Position numbers and translations under genes: made by a program. From Sclerodactyla briareus (taxonomy: Eukaryota > Echinodermata > Holothuroidea > Dendrochirotida > Sclerodactylidae), in the NCBI GenBank assembly GCA_026419785.1, contig JAODTK010001532.1, positions 310,001 through 374,000 of the forward strand: a stretch of DNA of 64,000 bases, read 5' to 3'. Positions within the stretch are counted from its first letter, which is position 1, and every line of letters starts with the position of its first letter. The notes below the pieces were generated by a model. It saw only the letters and a program-made list of their open reading frames with translations, had not been told where the DNA came from and did no database searches. This document shows positions 61,091-64,000 of this stretch, piece by piece.

Positions 61091-64000
61091 TTTTTTACAT
61101 TAGGGTAGATAGTTCTCTTTCGGAATGCAATGCTGGCACCATATTGCACTGAATAATAGAGCATCGTGTTAGGCACATTCACATGCCGACAAACTTGATA
61201 TCCAACTATTCCAGATTTGGAGTTTCACCTTACCGAATGCACGAATATCGTCCTACGGTAGCAACACACACTACTTGATGTACTTAGTCATTTTAAAATA
61301 CTATCATAAATTCTGAGCACCCATCCTTTTCCCCGTACATATAGCACGTCCCAATGCGCCCCATCCAAGTTGTCCCAATACGCTCCTTAGTAGGTTTTTC
61401 ACTGCATTGGACAATATGCACCAAATGTGCGAAACAATTCATGCAGTCTGCTCATCGATCTATACTGTTAATTCACATGTTTCACTCGTACAAGTACATT
61501 TGTTTTCGAAGTGGACACGGAAAACATAGGGGCATCTGATTACAATGTTGCAATAGGTCGTCAGAATGCAAAAAAAAAGAAGGATTTGTCCATCACATTT
61601 TAACAGATAACCCTGAAGATTGATAGTCACGTTAAAATGTGCTCACTGGCTTATTGCTGCTACGGTAAGAAAACGGTAGTAACCACTTACTAGGGTCGGC
61701 AGATATTCGCACTGTCTCACAGCGGAAAGTGTCCCAATGCGCTCCCCTACAGCTGCCTGTGGGCACAGTATAGGCACACAGCTGTGAGTTAGCTCATAGC
61801 TGCAAATGCAGAGGGATTTTCCACAGGAAGTTTTGATAACCTCAATAGTTGTTATGCCCACCACCCAGGATGGTTTCATTTTACCCATTCAGACATTGCA
61901 TTACAAGGAAGTTCCAAAAAGTACCCTGGTACAGATGAACATTTCTCATAGGAATTCAAATTTGATAATCGTCAAATGGAGTATATCTGCAATTTTAACA
62001 AAATATTGGGGGAGAGAGAAGGGCAAACATACATGGTGGCCTTGCTTTTCCTTGGATGATACTGGCAAATGCTCCAATAGAATGAAAAATGAGTCAGTAT
62101 TTACACTGGTAAAAATCACAATGGAAAGTATGAAAACGAGGTTACCAAACATATCTAGTGAATTCTTGAGTTAACATTTCTTGACATGAGAACACTTCCT
62201 GCTGGAGTGAAGCACAATAGATCTACAATGCTGCACCGCATTCTCAATGTGTCTCCCAGGTACCCAATTACCTGGGTGAGACATGGGGAAGATATGCCTT
62301 ACTCAATGGCACACCAGAAAAGCTGATTGGTTTGGGAGATAATGACTCACAACCTTTCTATCTGCTGCCCGGAGCTCCACCAAATGAAGTAGTCCGACCT
62401 CCATATATTACAGTAAAGGTTGATTGAAGTGCTTTCAGGTTCTGAATCCAGCCTGATCAACTAACAAATCAGAGATTATAGACCCAATTAGGGCCGGTAG
62501 CGAGGTTACGGAATATGTGTTTAGGTCTTGACCAAAATTGAATGGTGACCCCACCCTTTCTCTGTGGTTGTCTTTGACAGGCCTGTCCAGTGTCTGACAG
62601 GGTTATTAATTGATATGGGCAAGGCGGGGTTTGTGCCACCTTGCCAATACCAAAACTAAGTCTTGGTCATGCTCCAAACCCTGTCAATTATTTCTGCTTC
62701 TTCAATCGTCTGTACTTTTGACGGGGCTCTCGACAGGGCCTATGAGATAATCCCCCATAAATAATTGGTATGGGAATTCACCTGTATGAGGATACTTAAC
62801 CTGTACACCATATGCCTTAAGCTCCATTCCTCTCTCAAACTGGCAGAAAAAAAGAAAGCAGCGGCGATAAGGGCGTTGGCGACCCCATCGGCCATAACGC
62901 AACGGAAGCAACGGGAGATATAGTCTTGACAGGATCTATTAATGGTGTGACAGGAGAGTGCCCCTGAGAATGGCTGCCCTGATCTATACGTTAGCCTAGA
63001 CAATGTCTGCGCTACTCTTCCTAACACATGTCATGTGTCACTCCGAACCAGGAGTGTTTCATCTGAGGTGAGGGTTGGAGCTTCTTATTGATCCAGTTTC
63101 AATCTGTTTGATTTTGAAAACGTAAGTGGCTGGATTCACTTCACTCTGCAGCACTGCCCGTCATCTTGAGGGGTTGTTGGAGAAGACCCCCAGGTACATA
63201 CCCTCACCTGACCCCTGCTTCTGGATATGGGCGTCCCGGGACCTAGGCCCCTCTCACAATTTTTGAAAACGAACGAACACCTTTGATAACAAGAGTCCAC
63301 GAACTGCGCATCAGCAGCTCAGAAAAAGGGAGATCCCCAATCAATGACTGGGGGCTGAGAGCGGGCAGTACCAGATTCCAGCTTAACTGTAGCAAGTCTC
63401 ATATCTTAGAAACTTGGCTCGACTTCATAGAGCACCCCTGGTCATTCCCTGGGCACCCTTGGCGACTACAAACTATAGAGTAAGAAGAGACCAACAGATC
63501 TACTCACGAAACAGTGTCAAAAGAAGGGTGAACAATAGCAATGAACTGCTGAACAACTCTTCAATCCACACTACAAAAGCTGCTAACAAGAATAGCACAC
63601 TAACTAACTGAATAGACATGAACGATTGAACAATGGAAGGACGACTAATACAAAACAAACAAAGAAAGAAGAACAAATTTATATTCAGAAAGCAAATATC
63701 TTAATCAGTGAAAAGCAAAAATCTTGAACTAACGAAACTGAGTAAATTAGGCATGAAGAATATTTTGGCATACTTGATGCATCCAAACTAAATAAGGTCT
63801 TTCTGCTGGTGTTCCTCATGAATTACTACAGGAACAAGCACAGCTGCCCTTTTCAAGTGGATAAGTGAATCAGTGATTCTGGCTAGGTACCACTTTTTAC
63901 CCAGGGGGCACTGATGATAGGTCAGGTCATCTTGGTAATAACCAACTTGAGTCTCAGTAACACCAGTGTCACTACACAGATATTGTGTGAATAAGACAAG
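61091..64000. other. Mostly unrecognised; short repeats and one exon candidate
   Basis: Holds the second TGTGGGCAC copy (61745-61795, preceded by GTCCCAATGCGCTCCCC, itself similar to 61352-61368) and the plus-strand exon candidate at 62260-62418. The expected extracellular exons of the phosphatase were sought on the minus strand here and not found with confidence. Confidence 0.4.
62260..62418 (+). CDS. Orphan exon candidate, unknown protein
   Basis: Between a gtctcccag acceptor and an AAG-gttgat donor lie 159 bp (53 codons, phase 0 at both ends) with no stop: VPNYLGETWGRYALLNGTPE, then KLIGLGDNDSQPFYLLPGAP and PNEVVRPPYITVK. The composition looks coding, with Pro, Gly and aromatic residues and no low complexity. 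I do not recognise a family. It is on the strand opposite to the RPTP gene. It could be an exon of a neighbouring gene or part of a repeat ORF. No flanking exon was identified. Confidence 0.35.

Noticed and set aside
61806-62174. 122-codon plus-strand ORF
   Set aside because: No recognisable domain; possible repeat ORF, but no evidence strong enough to list.
62740-63027. Possible extracellular exon of the phosphatase (minus strand, CAG-gttaag donor)
   Set aside because: Two or three frames are nearly open, the acceptor is arbitrary and no FN3 or Ig signature is visible.

Overview
This is eukaryotic, intron-rich, repeat-rich nuclear DNA, most likely from a marine invertebrate deuterostome (echinoderm-like; the clade is inferred from repeat style and is not proven). 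There are no long uninterrupted ORFs, operons, rRNA genes or CRISPR arrays. Almost all of the longer open frames are shadows of repeats or chance.

The one gene that can be followed is a receptor-type protein tyrosine phosphatase (RPTP) on the minus strand, spread over about 31.5 kb (58397 down to 26869). Twelve exons can be read with GT/AG borders and mostly matching phases: a transmembrane exon, two juxtamembrane exons, eight exons covering the first phosphatase domain (D1) from its KNRF motif to the MVQTE/QYQFLHDAL end, and one exon opening the second domain (D2). The signature loop is split by a phase-2 intron inside the Ser codon of HCSAG, with the halves 14.6 kb apart (45513 and 30960). 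Two D1 exons are exactly 77 and 37 bp, lengths I recall as conserved in RPTP genes. Several other exons carry small indels, many in homopolymers, which break the frame although splice sites and flanking codons are intact. This points to base-level assembly error or recent decay. The general-acid Asp of the WPD loop reads as His. Extracellular exons and the rest of D2 were not found.

The rest is mobile and tandem DNA. Five decayed non-LTR retrotransposon fragments carry recognisable reverse-transcriptase or C-terminal motifs (10.1-10.8, 25.6-26.7, 28.6-28.9, 39.6-41.6, 59.4-60.5 kb). A minus-strand ORF relic of a repeat-borne protein family (DTD-box, TGCDT motif) lies at 38.3-39.3 kb. A 1.26-kb MITE with about 45-bp inverted ends and a probable TTAA target sits inside a short ORF with an ATGGCG start and a TATA-like box (32.4-33.85 kb). 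Other items are a tRNA-like SINE head, several satellites and minisatellites, GAGGCC-rich islands, a dispersed family with a shared 'atagggttcatgtactc' core, and many long poly-C/poly-G tracts.

Layout: 0-9.6 kb, unknown DNA with repeats; 9.6-11.5 kb, a satellite split by a LINE; 11.5-25.5 kb, repeats and unknown DNA; 25.5-58.4 kb, the RPTP gene with repeats in its introns; 58.4-64 kb, a LINE, short repeats and one orphan plus-strand exon candidate.
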